Origin: Pyropia yezoensis | Lineage: Eukaryota; Rhodophyta; Bangiophyceae; Bangiales; Bangiaceae | Assembly: GCA_009829735.1 (NCBI GenBank) | Contig: CM020620.1 | Location: forward strand, 15,845,186 to 15,909,185 | Reading direction: 5' to 3' | Length of the DNA: 64,000 nt | Shown here: one piece after another, positions 32,501 to 41,439 of the stretch | Layout: each line of letters begins with the position of its first letter | Position numbering within the stretch: the first letter of the stretch is position 1 | Notes under the pieces: generated by a model | Told to the model about the DNA's origin: nothing | The model's database searches: none | Seen by the model: only the letters and a program-made list of their open reading frames with translations | Translations under genes and position numbers: made by a program

Positions 32501-35500
32501 GGTGGACCCGTCGGGAGGGTCAGCGATGGGGGGGGGCAGCGGCCATGGGGGTGCTGACGAGGCGGACCTCCTGGAGTCGCGCTCGGGGTGGGCAGTGGCG
32601 GGCACCGCAGACGTCGACGAGGACATCGTATCCGATGCGGATGACCCGCCCGTGCTGGGCGCAGGCGTCGGGCAGCTGCCGGGGGCGTCGTTGGGCCATT
32701 CCGCCCGGCCCCTGCGTGAGGGCCTGTCTGGCGTGGCTGGCTTAGCCACCACCGGCGGCGGGGGTACCAGCTCGGGGACGGTCGTCGTGGACGGCGGTGC
32801 GGACCTGGACGATGACTTTGGGGACATTGCAAGGGATGTAGACGATGGAGCTAGCACCGACGGCGACGGGGCAGGGGGAGTACCCCACTCCCCGGTCCCC
32901 GACGATGACATTGTCCGTGAAGGTGACGGCCTCTCCGCGTCGTCGGCGTCGTCGGTTTACACTGACTCGTCGTCGGACCTGGCGGGGCGCGGCGCGGCTG
33001 GGCGGGCGGGCTCGCACGCCGGTGGTCACCGCCACCGCGGACACCCCGGGCACGACGAGCCCAACAGGGGTGACATTGGGGGGCGGAGTGTCAGCTCGTC
33101 CGTGCCCCGCGGCAGCAGCGTCGGCCGTGATAGCCACGACGATGCCAAGGTCGACAGTGCTGAGCATACCCAGGACGGAGGCGGCATGGCCACCGCCGGC
33201 CGCCACGCGCTGCTGCTGGACCTGATGGTGGAGGGCGTGGACGGGGCGGCGACCGAGACGGAGTGGTCCCGCACCCCCGCCACGGCCGCCGCGTTGACTG
33301 CGGCGGTGCCTCGTGGCGCAACCGTCCGCATCCGACCGGCGGTGCGGCCGCGCGTGGCCGCGTCGCCGTCACCTCCGCCGCCGTCACTCCCGCCACCTTC
33401 GGCGGCGGTGCCGAGGGGTGGCAGTATTTATGGCAGCGGCAGCGCAGCAGCCGCTGCGGCGGCGACGTATGCCAACCTGGCGGCCGCAGCTGCCGCGGAG
33501 GACGCCGAAGACCCCGTCGTGGAGGCGCTGGACGACGCCCTCCACGAGCACATTGCCGCTGTGCGGGCGCTGGTGGCGGGCGTAGGCCTCGACGGCAACG
33601 GTTCGGACGGGGACGTGGACGAGGACGGCCTTCCCCTCCCCGGCGGCGGCGGGGCGACAGCCGAAGACGTGCGCGGCCACGCGGCCGTGGTGCTGGCCAT
33701 GTGGGAGAGCATCCTGTCGCGCGAGACGGCCACCGCGGCGCGAGCCGCCTCCACCGCCGCACAGCAACAATCCTTTTTGGCGTCCGCCGCCGAGGCGGCG
33801 GCCGCGGCGGCGGCTTCGCCCGACCCCGCCACGAGGGCGGCGCTGGCCGAAGCGGTTGCCGACGCCGACGCTGCGCGCCGCCAGTCGCGGGCGGTCGCGC
33901 GGGACCTTGAGGCTGCCGAAGCGGAGCGCAACACTGCGCTCGCAGCGGTGGAGGAGCTCATCAATGAGCGGTCGGCGGTGGCGGCCGAGGTGGGTGCCCT
34001 CCGCGCGGCGCTGCTGCCGGCCACCACCGCGGCCGCGGCGGCGGCAGACCGGGCGCGCGACGTCGGCGGCAACGGGTCGAGGGCGGGGGACTCGGGCTCC
34101 CCGCCGCCGGCCGACGTGGCGGCCGCGCACGCGGCGAGCGGGGGTGTGCAGTCAGACCTGGCGGCGGAGCTGGCGGCCGCCCGCGCCGCCGCCACTGCTG
34201 CCGTCTCTGCGTGCAGCCGGTCGACCGCCGAGGCCGACGCGCGGGCGGCGGCCGCGTCCATTGCCGCCGCCGACGCTGCGGCGGGGCGCGCCGCGGCCGC
34301 GGCCGCCGCCGACGCGGCCGCTGCCGACGCGTCGCGGCAGGCGGCGGCGGCGGCGGCGGCGGCGGCCGACGCGGCCACCGCCCGTGACGCGGCCGATGAG
34401 GCGCGGCGGGGGCGCGACGCGGCGGCCGCGTCGGCGGCCGCGTCAACCGCCGCCGCCGCCGCGTCGACGGGGCGGGCGGAGCGGGCCGAGGCGGCTGCCG
34501 CCGCCGCCAACAGCCGGCTCGCCGCCCTGCAGGCCGCCCTCACGGCCGCGCGTTCCGAGGCGGCCGCCGCCACCACCGCTGCCGCAACCGCCACAGCCGC
34601 GGCTGCCGCGGCGGCGGTGCCCTCCGCAGCCGCCGCCGACCGCCGCGGCGACGCAGACGCGGCGTCACGGCTGGCGGCGGCCGAGGCGGCGGCGGCGGTG
34701 GAGCGGGACGTGGCCGCCGCCGCCCGCCGCCGCGCCGCCGACGCCGAGGCGGCGCGCGACGAGGCGGCGTCCGCGTCAGCGGCTGCCGCCGCCGACGCGG
34801 AGCGGGCTGTTGCCGCCGCGGCGCGTGAGGCGCTCGGCCTCCGCGCGAGGGTGGCCGAGCTGGCCGCCGCCGCCGACGCGGCGCGCGCCGAGGCCACCGC
34901 CGCGTCGCGGTCGCGGGAGGCGGCGGTGGCGGCGGCGGTGGCGGCCAAGGCGGCCAAGGCGGCCCCCGCCGACCCGCCCGCCCCCCGCCCCCGGCCGGCG
35001 GCCGACGCGGCCGCGACTGCCGCGGCGATTGCCGAAGCGCGCGCCGCGGCCGACGCGTCGGCGGGGGAGGCGCGGGCGGCCAAGGCGGCCGCCGCGTCGG
35101 CTCGTGCCGAAGCCGCCGACGCGGCGGCGGCGGCCGCCGCCGCCGACCGCCGCCGCCGGGGCCTTGCCGCGGAGCTGTCAGCTGCCGCGGCCGCCGCCGC
35201 GGCCGCCGACCGCGGCCGCACCGCCGCCGAGGCGCGGGCGGCCGACCTGGAGCGCCGCCTGCTGGCAGCGTCGGTCGAGGCGAGCGTCGCCGCCCGCGAG
35301 GCGGCCGACGGGGAGCGCGCCGCCGCGGCCGCGGCGGTGGCGGCGGCCGCCGACGGCGGCCGCCGGGCCGCGGCGGCCGAGGCGGACCGCGTGCGCGGGC
35401 GGGAGGCGGGGCTCCTCGAGGCGCTGGCGGTGGCCCGCCGGCGGGCCGCCGACGCGGAGCGCCGGGCGGGGGAGCTCGACGCGCGGGAGCGGTGGGCGGC

Positions 35501-35846
35501 GGCCGACACTGCCCGCCGCGCGCGCGTCATGACCGACGCGGAGAAGCGGGTGGCGGCCGCCGCTGGGGGACGGCCGGGCGGCGGCGGCGGGGGCACCCCC
35601 ACGGGCGGTGACGGGGGGGGCGGGGGGGGGGTGGTTGCCCTCCGCTCCCCCGCGGGGGCCATCACGGCAGTGTCGGCGGCACCGGGGAGGGTGGGCGCTG
35701 GGCGTGTGACGGGCGTGAGCCCGGTCGGCCGCGGCGCCGCGGCGGGGCTGGTGGCCGCGGCGGTGGCGGCGGCGGGGGGGACGCCCCCGGGTGGGGGGGG
35801 GAGCGGGGAGAAGAAGAAGCGGCGAGGCTTTCTTGGCCGCCGCTGA
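29565..35846 (+). CDS. Giant intronless protein with a repeated helical motif and Ala-rich tail
   Basis: The ATG at 29565 (TTTATGG) opens 2,093 codons ending in TGA. I recognise no family. The first half is Gly/Ser/Asp-rich disordered sequence in which a short motif recurs about seven times, roughly AADRxRLxxFxxEAxSFLxRAY, near residues 9, 132, 272, 402, 548, 593 and 951. Clear examples are RRLDRFHAEAMSFLDRA, RARLERFHMEAISFLDRAY, RARLAGYYQEAVSFLARA and RRLERYARDAASFLNKAY. From about residue 1,310 the sequence becomes Ala-rich with regularly spaced Arg, Asp and Glu, and is predicted to form a very long helix or coiled coil to about residue 1,990. The protein ends with KKKRRGFLGRR, possibly a nuclear or membrane-binding basic tail. 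A structural or scaffolding role is plausible, with the motif as a docking helix, but function is unknown. Confidence 0.75.
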   Translation: MAPPPAQKDIFAATIDAYLAEDDPSVAAVSLAFPAAAAAAATPTTAGPGPGAAATATASSTAPLPAGGGWGGVGEEGGAGRGRDWRPPGGGPGEGGGEREGGRSRPAAAPAAAAAPPPVAVAAMADAAAAAEREARKRALREEADAFLSGAYAGGGGGLPALPPVPPAAAVTVAAAAASAGAVPPPAAGGGQRDGLSGGVAVGVGSPGGRSGGAGARRDWPDRGSPRSSVGGGSGGGSGGGGGGGGSGGLSLGTPSPGRRRQSAAAAASLARDRRRLDRFHAEAMSFLDRAVGAASPGGRAAAGGSAGGGDSFTSVASSGGSSVGSAASGGGRAAAGRRGPLDGRGGSSGGGSSGGGAGGSGNRFGPPRRLRPRGLGDLGAAAGASAASPGAAEGLSAIAADRARLERFHMEAISFLDRAYAVDGEEGLVDGFQGDGGATPAGARHIDEEEEVEEDKGVGARRHGQDEVDNDDFVVNVSGTPSSSVDGSARRTSSTPRRPDRPRLAFASSPRRDGSDDRDEGGRSGGGGSGSGGRTMGGRRRESSSVAADRARLAGYYQEAVSFLARACSDGGGDDAVDDSELRALPLGGTVIAKDVRRLERYARDAASFLNKAYADDTDVLIEDDDEGGGGEGPREEEGEGARDAATPARDEYGAFIVDDEEEEEVQDGGEQWQGEGGMQRSTAVPGAGTAGAAAAAGAAGVAMVRRPSGGGTSAGGVSVEGDEDMFEDAVESLGDPPTSGAGGASPVGLPPPLPPRLSPAAAAAAAAAASAAAGTCDDAGSDGSFTSDADEYYAFEDPSTGDAGGLLDMHAGDGGGAADVATSNNHPRDNDSAQWAAARLGAQRPADRGGSPPAPAAAAAGSLVHSTSVASSVGSVGSVGTAGSYGSSPRHCSGSISGKGVSRHEQHDGDASDDASTLGDDDNGDGLTDGDDSDAVGAGQGGFHGPGQTMARLQHFERQAAEFLDSAGLAGAAPVLPVDPSGGSAMGGGSGHGGADEADLLESRSGWAVAGTADVDEDIVSDADDPPVLGAGVGQLPGASLGHSARPLREGLSGVAGLATTGGGGTSSGTVVVDGGADLDDDFGDIARDVDDGASTDGDGAGGVPHSPVPDDDIVREGDGLSASSASSVYTDSSSDLAGRGAAGRAGSHAGGHRHRGHPGHDEPNRGDIGGRSVSSSVPRGSSVGRDSHDDAKVDSAEHTQDGGGMATAGRHALLLDLMVEGVDGAATETEWSRTPATAAALTAAVPRGATVRIRPAVRPRVAASPSPPPPSLPPPSAAVPRGGSIYGSGSAAAAAAATYANLAAAAAAEDAEDPVVEALDDALHEHIAAVRALVAGVGLDGNGSDGDVDEDGLPLPGGGGATAEDVRGHAAVVLAMWESILSRETATAARAASTAAQQQSFLASAAEAAAAAAASPDPATRAALAEAVADADAARRQSRAVARDLEAAEAERNTALAAVEELINERSAVAAEVGALRAALLPATTAAAAAADRARDVGGNGSRAGDSGSPPPADVAAAHAASGGVQSDLAAELAAARAAATAAVSACSRSTAEADARAAAASIAAADAAAGRAAAAAAADAAAADASRQAAAAAAAAADAATARDAADEARRGRDAAAASAAASTAAAAASTGRAERAEAAAAAANSRLAALQAALTAARSEAAAATTAAATATAAAAAAAVPSAAAADRRGDADAASRLAAAEAAAAVERDVAAAARRRAADAEAARDEAASASAAAAADAERAVAAAAREALGLRARVAELAAAADAARAEATAASRSREAAVAAAVAAKAAKAAPADPPAPRPRPAADAAATAAAIAEARAAADASAGEARAAKAAAASARAEAADAAAAAAAADRRRRGLAAELSAAAAAAAAADRGRTAAEARAADLERRLLAASVEASVAAREAADGERAAAAAAVAAAADGGRRAAAAEADRVRGREAGLLEALAVARRRAADAERRAGELDARERWAAADTARRARVMTDAEKRVAAAAGGRPGGGGGGTPTGGDGGGGGGVVALRSPAGAITAVSAAPGRVGAGRVTGVSPVGRGAAAGLVAAAVAAAGGTPPGGGGSGEKKKRRGFLGRR

Positions 35847-36943
35847 GCAAGAGTGGGGGGGTGGGGGGGCTGGGCGGGCTGGGGTGGTATGGGTGGGGGG
35901 TGACCAGGGGGGGCGATGGGGGGGGTCGTGCTACGCGCTCGTGTCTTTCTTTTTTTCCTCCACGCCTCGACTATTTTTCTCCTGTGTCTCTGCATTATTG
36001 GTGGACCCGCTGGTTGCCGCGCAGCGGCGGCGGGGCATCCAGACGGGGGGGGCCCCCGCGCCCGTCGTCACTCGCCTCCCCGCACGCACCAGGAAGAACA
36101 GGGAGGGGACAGCAAGGCTCCCCGACGCGGCCGCGGCCGCTGCCGCCGCTGCCGCTGCCGCCGCTGCCGCTGCCGCCGCGGCTGCTGCCGCCGTCGCCGT
36201 CGCCGCCGCCGCCGCCCGCCCGCCGACCTGCCGCCCGCACCCGCCGCCGCTGCCACCGCCACCCGCCGGCACGGCACGACGCCGCCGCCGCCGCCGCTGC
36301 ACGGCACCACCTGCCGGGGGTGCATGCCGTCCGCCGAGGCGGCACGCGCACCGTACGCGCCTGCATCCGCCGCAGGCGCCGCCGAGGCCGCGCGCGTCGG
36401 GCACGCGGGCACACGTCGCTGCGCGCGCCACGCCCCCCCTGCTCTTGCACGCGCCGCCAAGGGGCGGGGGGCCCGGCGGCAACGGCGGCGGCACGCGCCG
36501 CCCCCCCTTGGCACCGCCGCCCTGCCTCCCCCCCACGCCCCCCCCCCCCCCCCCCCCCCCGCCGCCAACAACCCGCCGCCATAGGAAGCTCTAACGCGCG
36601 ATAAACACGGTGCGCGCCAGCCCCTGCCTGCCGCACAAGCGGCTCCCCACCCCCCACTCGCCCCCCAATCCCCCACGCCCCCCCCCCCCCCCCCCCCCCC
36701 CACCCCACCCCCACGACCACGGTGGGGGCCACAAATCACCCCCCGCCCCCGGCCCCCCACCCCCGCCCCTGGCGCTCCAACGCAAGGCCGGCGGCGTACG
36801 CAGCCCCTGCACACCCGCCACCGCCTGGTCAGCCCAGGGACGGCGTGTGCGTCAAACGCCTCCCATCAATACCCCCACCTCCTCTCCCTCTCCATCCCCC
36901 CCCCGCTGCCCCCCCACAACCGCCCTTCCACCCAGTCTCCGCC
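35847..36943. other. No recognisable gene
   Basis: GC- and C-run-rich DNA with (GCC)n at 36130-36215, a C run at 36540-36560 and another near 36679-36700. Frames are open on both strands from composition alone. Confidence 0.5.
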
Positions 36944-37249
36944 TCAAGAGCGTGCCGACGCCGGCGGCGGTACCTCCCGGCTGCGCCCCCCCAAGGCGGC
37001 CCACGAGAGGGCCATCACAACCACCACCCCCGCGGCGGGCAGCGCCAGCGGGGCGGTCAGGAGGCTGACGACGCGGCTCGCGCCGGGGCGGTTAAAGTAG
37101 CGGGGCATGGCCGCCGCCGCCGCCTCCGCGTCGGCCGCCGACACGCCACGCGGCGGCAACGAAGACGGGGGGGGGGTGGCGGCCGCGGCATCGGCGGCCA
37201 CGGCGGGCACCTTGGCGGGAGGCGTGGGCGGCGCGGCCGGGGGAGCCAT
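36944..37249 (-). CDS. Small putative tail-anchored membrane protein
   Basis: ATG at 37249, TGA at 36944, 101 residues. The N terminus is Pro/Ala-rich and acidic (AADAEAAAAAM). It is followed by PRYFNRPGASR, one hydrophobic segment (VVSLLTAPLALPAAGVVVVM and on) near the C terminus, and a short polar tail. A single C-terminal membrane segment in so small a protein suggests a tail-anchored or small organelle-membrane protein. A second in-frame ATG before PRYFNRPG would give a 54-residue form. No family is recognised, and it could be the last exon of a longer gene. Confidence 0.35.
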   Translation of the reverse strand: MAPPAAPPTPPAKVPAVAADAAAATPPPSSLPPRGVSAADAEAAAAAMPRYFNRPGASRVVSLLTAPLALPAAGVVVVMALSWAALGGRSREVPPPASARS

Positions 37250-37639
37250 GGCCGGTGGGGGTGGGGGCAAGGGCGGGGAAACGGAGGGAGCGGCGGCGGT
37301 GGGGGGTACGCCACCCACAGCCACGAGCGGAGGCGGGATCCGCGCCGGCAGAGGGTCACCACCTACCCTAAGCCGACCGGGGGAGGGAGGCGAAAAGAAA
37401 CAAAGGGGCCCACGGCGTCAGGCAAGAAAGGGTGGCGGGGGGGGGACGGGCGAGCGCGACCATGCCACACGGGGCAACGACGTTGGCGGGACGTTGCGTC
37501 GCGTGGGGGAGGGAACCTCAAGGGAGTGGAGGTGTAACGACGGCATCCCGCCTCCAAACACCAAGGTCTTCCATTGGTGCTGGGGGCAGCAATTGCGGCT
37601 AGGAGTGTACTCCCGGGATTCCAAGTTCATCTGACCAAT

Positions 37640-37850
37640 AGAGCGCGACCTCATACATAAGTAACGGCTCGCAGCACAAGGCCCTCGATAATTCTCAGCC
37701 GCGAAACCAACGTACCTAAATTTAGCGGCTCACAGCATTGGTGGGCACCAAGGAAAACGATAAAAGACGCTTCCCCATTTTTTTTTATATTCTTAACTAA
37801 AGGTAGATTCCATTTAGCTAGGCCGGCTTGCACGGTCCATTTTTGACCGG
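37640..37850. other. AT-rich island
   Basis: The composition drops sharply from GC-rich flanks to runs such as ATTTTTTTTTATATTCTTAA (37778-37797). No gene is seen. Such islands inside this genome style often mark mobile-element or intergenic DNA; that reading is inference. Confidence 0.5.
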
Positions 37851-37989
37851 TCGTAGCTCAGGCGCTACTGCCCCGTTTTACACATTTATTTTTCCAAGAG
37901 GAAGAGAATCTCACAGGCTTTCTGTCTCTGTGACAAGCATGTCTGCTTGCTGTACAAGGCAGGCACGAGAAGCATTTCCGCGTCACGAG

Positions 37990-38558
37990 GCCCGTGAAAT
38001 CGGGCACTTTTGTGCACTTCAAGTGCGCTCGCCCGCCTGTGAACATGTCTTGACGACTGGCGTGACTGCAGAACGTGTCAAGACACACATGAGTGTCGAA
38101 CTTTCATACCAGTGAGTGCCTCGAACAGATGTGCGCTTCAGGGCTGGGCGCAGAAGAAGCGCCGTCAGATCAGGGGGACGCGTCGATTCGGACCCGATTG
38201 CAACATTGAATGTGCTCGATGGGGTACAAGTCGGGGGCTTCTTCACCATCAATTCCATCTTTGATGTGCCCGCCCATTGCTGTGATCCCACCTTGATACG
38301 GCCTGGTGAGTGCCCGCTATTTTTTATCCTTTGGCGTTGCTGACCAGGCGTGGCTGCGCCCGCCCCAGGCGCCCTGCGTGCCCCCCTCAGGTGCCCTGCT
38401 GCGCCCTCTACAGACGCTCCCGAGTGGTAGGGCGTCTGCGGGAGCTTGAGAGGGTGAAGGCTGCCGATGTGAACTCCTACTCGGAGGGCTCAGAGACTGG
38501 AGGTAGTGGGGCCAGCGGTGAAGGCTCCGAAGGTACGGAGGATGAGGAGGAGGGATAA
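37990..38558 (+). other. Coding-like exons of an unknown gene, C-terminal part
   Basis: Plus-strand stretches read like exons. About 38030-38114 has TTGVTAERVKTHMSVELSYQ. About 38185-38306 has IATLNVLDGVQVGGFFTI followed by a consensus donor GTGAGT (38307). An exon from about 38392 has YRRSRVVGRLRELERVKAAD and a Gly/Ser/Glu tail ending in TAA at 38556-38558. The start is not found and the family is not recognised. The acidic tail and the patchy preservation would fit a mobile-element relic. Confidence 0.3.
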
Positions 38559-38862
38559 GAGAAGTTCCACGTTTCTTTTCTCTTTTAGCTCAGCACGCCA
38601 TTCGCTCACGCCCCCCCCCCCTCCCAGCCAGTCAGTAGGACGCGCGCTCCCGTCATCTTACCCGGCAAAGTCAAGGGGGGCATCCCCGCCCCCCCCCCAC
38701 CTCCGCCACGGAGAGGCACTGGTAGCCATCTCCCAGACCCCATCCTAAAGTTTAGCTGTATGGAATCCACCTTTAAATGCGGTGAGCCCCTCCCCCCCCC
38801 GTTTTCTCCACTGCCCCTTGTCCTGTTCGTTATCCAATATTTTATCCCGGCCACGCCACGGA

Positions 38863-39150
38863 GAAGCACAGCAAGACTGGCACTGCGCGACGGTCCATCG
38901 CTCACGCAGACGCTGCCACTTGTGACACCACTGCTGTCGCAGACACCGCAGACTTCCTCGCCGCCGCCCTGGCCGCCAACCCTCGCACTCTGATGGTGGC
39001 ACGCCCCAAGTACGTTGGGGGGGGGGTCGTTGCGGCGCTGAAGAACACTACTGCCGCGACTGCTGCGGCCACTGGCTCTGTTGCCGTGGCCGACACGCCG
39101 AAGGTCGCAGCCGACCCATCGCCGCCTTCAGCACCATCCTGGGCGGCATG
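38863..39150 (+). other. Coding-like terminal exon, unassigned
   Basis: A plus-strand frame reading TADFLAAALAANPRTLMVA, then KYVGGGVVAALKNTTAA, ends at TGA 39148-39150. Its ten-G run at 39017-39026 keeps the frame. The upstream boundary resembles a 3' splice site near 38862. No ATG and no family. It is followed at once by an AT-rich stretch that would suit a 3' end. Confidence 0.35.
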
Positions 39151-39240
39151 AAGGTCAGCAAGGAGAGCGCGAGCCATTTTAGAGCGCAGTGTCTGGGCGA
39201 CGAAGTGAGGGGCGCACTCCACGGCGTCGCAGCAGCACAA

Positions 39241-39300
39241 GTCGATATTTAATCAATTAATTGATATATTAGTCTATCTGAGATGTCAATAGAAAAAAAT
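39241..39300. other. AT-rich spacer with a 14-bp palindrome
   Basis: ATCAATTAATTGAT (39252-39265) is a perfect palindrome in a 60-bp AT-rich stretch. It lies between a plus-strand frame ending at 39150 and a minus-strand gene ending at 39481, where 3' ends would meet. It may act in 3'-end formation. Confidence 0.4.
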
Positions 39301-39480
39301 AGCGAGTCCAAACGCCTGTGACATGAGCTACAAACGCTTTCCACAGGTCCGCGACGAAGCTATGCACTGTGTCACACAGAAGTACCCACAATGCACACAA
39401 AGAAACCCTCTAGCAAGCTACGTAACAGAACAAAACATTCGCTTCCAAGGCACAGGCGCACACGGGTCCCCACGCGAAAC

Positions 39481-40501
39481 TCAGCACACCATCGGAAGGA
39501 TGGGCGCCGCGGGTCCCCTCTGGCCCCGGGGGCCGGCAACCGCCGCCGCAACACACGCGGCCAGGGAGGCGGCCCTCCGGCGGCCATACACTGCGGCCGC
39601 CTTGACATTCGACACCGTTTCCACATTGCAGGCGTCCACCGACGTCGCCAAGGACTTGGAGGGAAGTAACTGGGCGAACCGCAGAGACCACAAATGGAAG
39701 TGGGCGGGGAAGAGGTACCGCCCAGGATGCCTGCGTGCATCTTCGGGGAGATGACCGACGGCGGCAGGGGACAGTTGCTCCTACCGGGCGCGGGTACGAA
39801 AAGAAGGGGACCGTACGAGTAGTCGGCGGCGCAGCGGGGGATGGAGTCTCTAGGGAGGGCGACAGCCAGACGGCCGTCCACGCGGCGCGCAGCGCCGAGA
39901 TAAGCGCCGCCACCACTGCACCGCGGACAACCGAGGCGGCGACGGGCAGCCACGGGGCGGCTCCCGCGGCGGCGCGGGACAGCAGCTGCACAACAAAGGC
40001 CCAGATGATGGAACCGGTGGAAGTGGCCTTGGCAGTGGAGACAGGCGCCGCCACGGCGGCCGCCCGCGCCGCCACAGCGGCCGCACGTGCCGCCCGGTTG
40101 ACACACCCGCCGGCAGCGCCCGCCAGCCGTGCGGACGCGCGGGTGGCCCCGGCGGCGACGGCGGCCGCAACGAGGCCCGCCCGCAATGCGGTGCACGCTG
40201 CACGGGTGGCCGCCACGCACGCGGCGCGAGCCAGGGGAACGGCGCAGCGGGTGATTACGGCGGCCACCGTCTTGCCAACGGTCGGCGCCTGAGCGGCCAA
40301 AGCACGAACCACAGCGATGACGACCGGAACAGTTGCCCAGCCGGCAGCGCCCGCGGCAGCACTCGTGAGGAGCCCAGCCGCAGCGAGACCCCTGAGCAGA
40401 GCCGTAATTCGCACGCGGAGGGTGTACTCGGCGGCGACCAGCGCCGCCGCCGCCAACCCGCGGATGGCACCACCGGGTGAGTGGGGTGCGACTGCCACCA
40501 T
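39481..40501 (-). CDS. Ala-rich predicted multi-pass membrane protein, unknown
   Basis: ATG at 40501 (GTCATGG). Exon 1, 40501-39719, encodes 261 residues rich in Ala and Val with several hydrophobic stretches (for example GLLTSAAAGAAGWATVPVVI and SIIWAFVVQLLSRAA). A donor GTACCT (39718) and an acceptor CAG (39670-39672) would give a 49-bp intron and exon 2, 39669-39481, reading KSLATSVDACNVETVSNVKA and ending in TGA. The total is about 323 residues. The Ala bias makes membrane prediction by eye unreliable. No family is recognised. Exon 1 could also continue in its own frame to 39410, but exon 2 looks more like protein. Confidence 0.45.
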
Positions 40502-40689
40502 GACGGGCGGAAGGGACAGATGATAAAGGTAAGGAGGGTCGGCAGGGTGTTTGTCGGGGGTGGTAAAAAAATGACAATGGAAGGGGGGCGGGCGGAGTGG
40601 GAGAGATGAAGGAGAGAGGGTGGAGGGGGGGGGGGCGGGGGGGTGATAACAGAAATAAATGAAGGAGCAGTAACAGGGAGATGCTCAAT

Positions 40690-41427
40690 GACCGTGAGTA
40701 GGTGGGGCGGCCGGCGCTGGACTCGTTGGCCGTCCAGGGTGGTGCTCATAAGAGCCCGACGGGTTGGGGCGGTCCACCAACGGTGCAGGCCCAGGAGCTC
40801 ACGAGGAGGGGGCAGGTGCGTCCGAGGCGCTCCCCCCCCCCGCCTATGCACGGTATTGCCCCTCGGCGATACCAACCGCCGTTGGGCGCACAGCCTCTCG
40901 CCACCTTGGCGGGGCGCCGCACCGCGTCGTGGTAGAGCGCGCGCGGGTTTCGCTGGTGCGTCGTGGTGCGCGCGCGCGGGCCTCTCGCGGTGCTGCACGG
41001 CGCGCGTGCGCAGGTATGTGTGCTGGGGCAACCAGTCAGGGTCGCCCGCTAGGTGGCCGTGTGGGCAGCGGCGCCCGGGGCGGTGACGATTGTGGCCACC
41101 GTTCTCGTCAGCGGCGTGGCGCACGAGGCCATCCTGACCGCCATCAGGGCGGGCGTCGTCGCCGACGGAGGCAGCTGCGGCGGCGGCGGCGGTGGTGGTT
41201 GCGGTGGCGGCAGCCGCGGCGACTTGCTCCGCGGCTTATTCGACCTCCAAGGCGTGGCGTTGGTGGTGGAGCGGGCGATGGGGGTGCGGGCTTCGCCCCG
41301 GCGCGGCGGCCGTGGCGGCGACGTCCGTGGCGGCCGCGGCTGCCGCTGCCCCTCACATCCCCGCGCCGGTGACAGCCGCTGCCGTAGTCCTGCCATGCCC
41401 TTTTTGGCGGTGACCGCCGCCGTCTGA
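40690..41427 (+). other. Possible MBOAT/wax-synthase-like fragment
   Basis: The frame from 41053 reads TVLVSGVAHEAILTAIRAG and, after a Gly-rich insert, LQGVALVVERAM. This resembles the wax-synthase branch of membrane-bound O-acyltransferases, where SGxxHE carries the catalytic His and is followed by a hydrophobic FxLxGxxxxxER stretch. Upstream, a different frame near 40700 reads RWGGRRWTRW, reminiscent of the family's FWGRRW motif. A GTATGT donor at 41014 and a TAG acceptor at 41051 would define a 39-bp intron. No complete gene can be built, so this is either a relic or a gene with exons I cannot place. Confidence 0.3.
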
Positions 41428-41439
41428 CGTCGCCCGCTC

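Noticed and set aside
33428-35995. 855-codon minus-strand open frame
   Set aside because: Antisense to the Ala-rich tail of the giant plus-strand gene. GC-rich Ala/Arg codons read backwards lack stops. No domain, only Ala/Arg/Ser composition.
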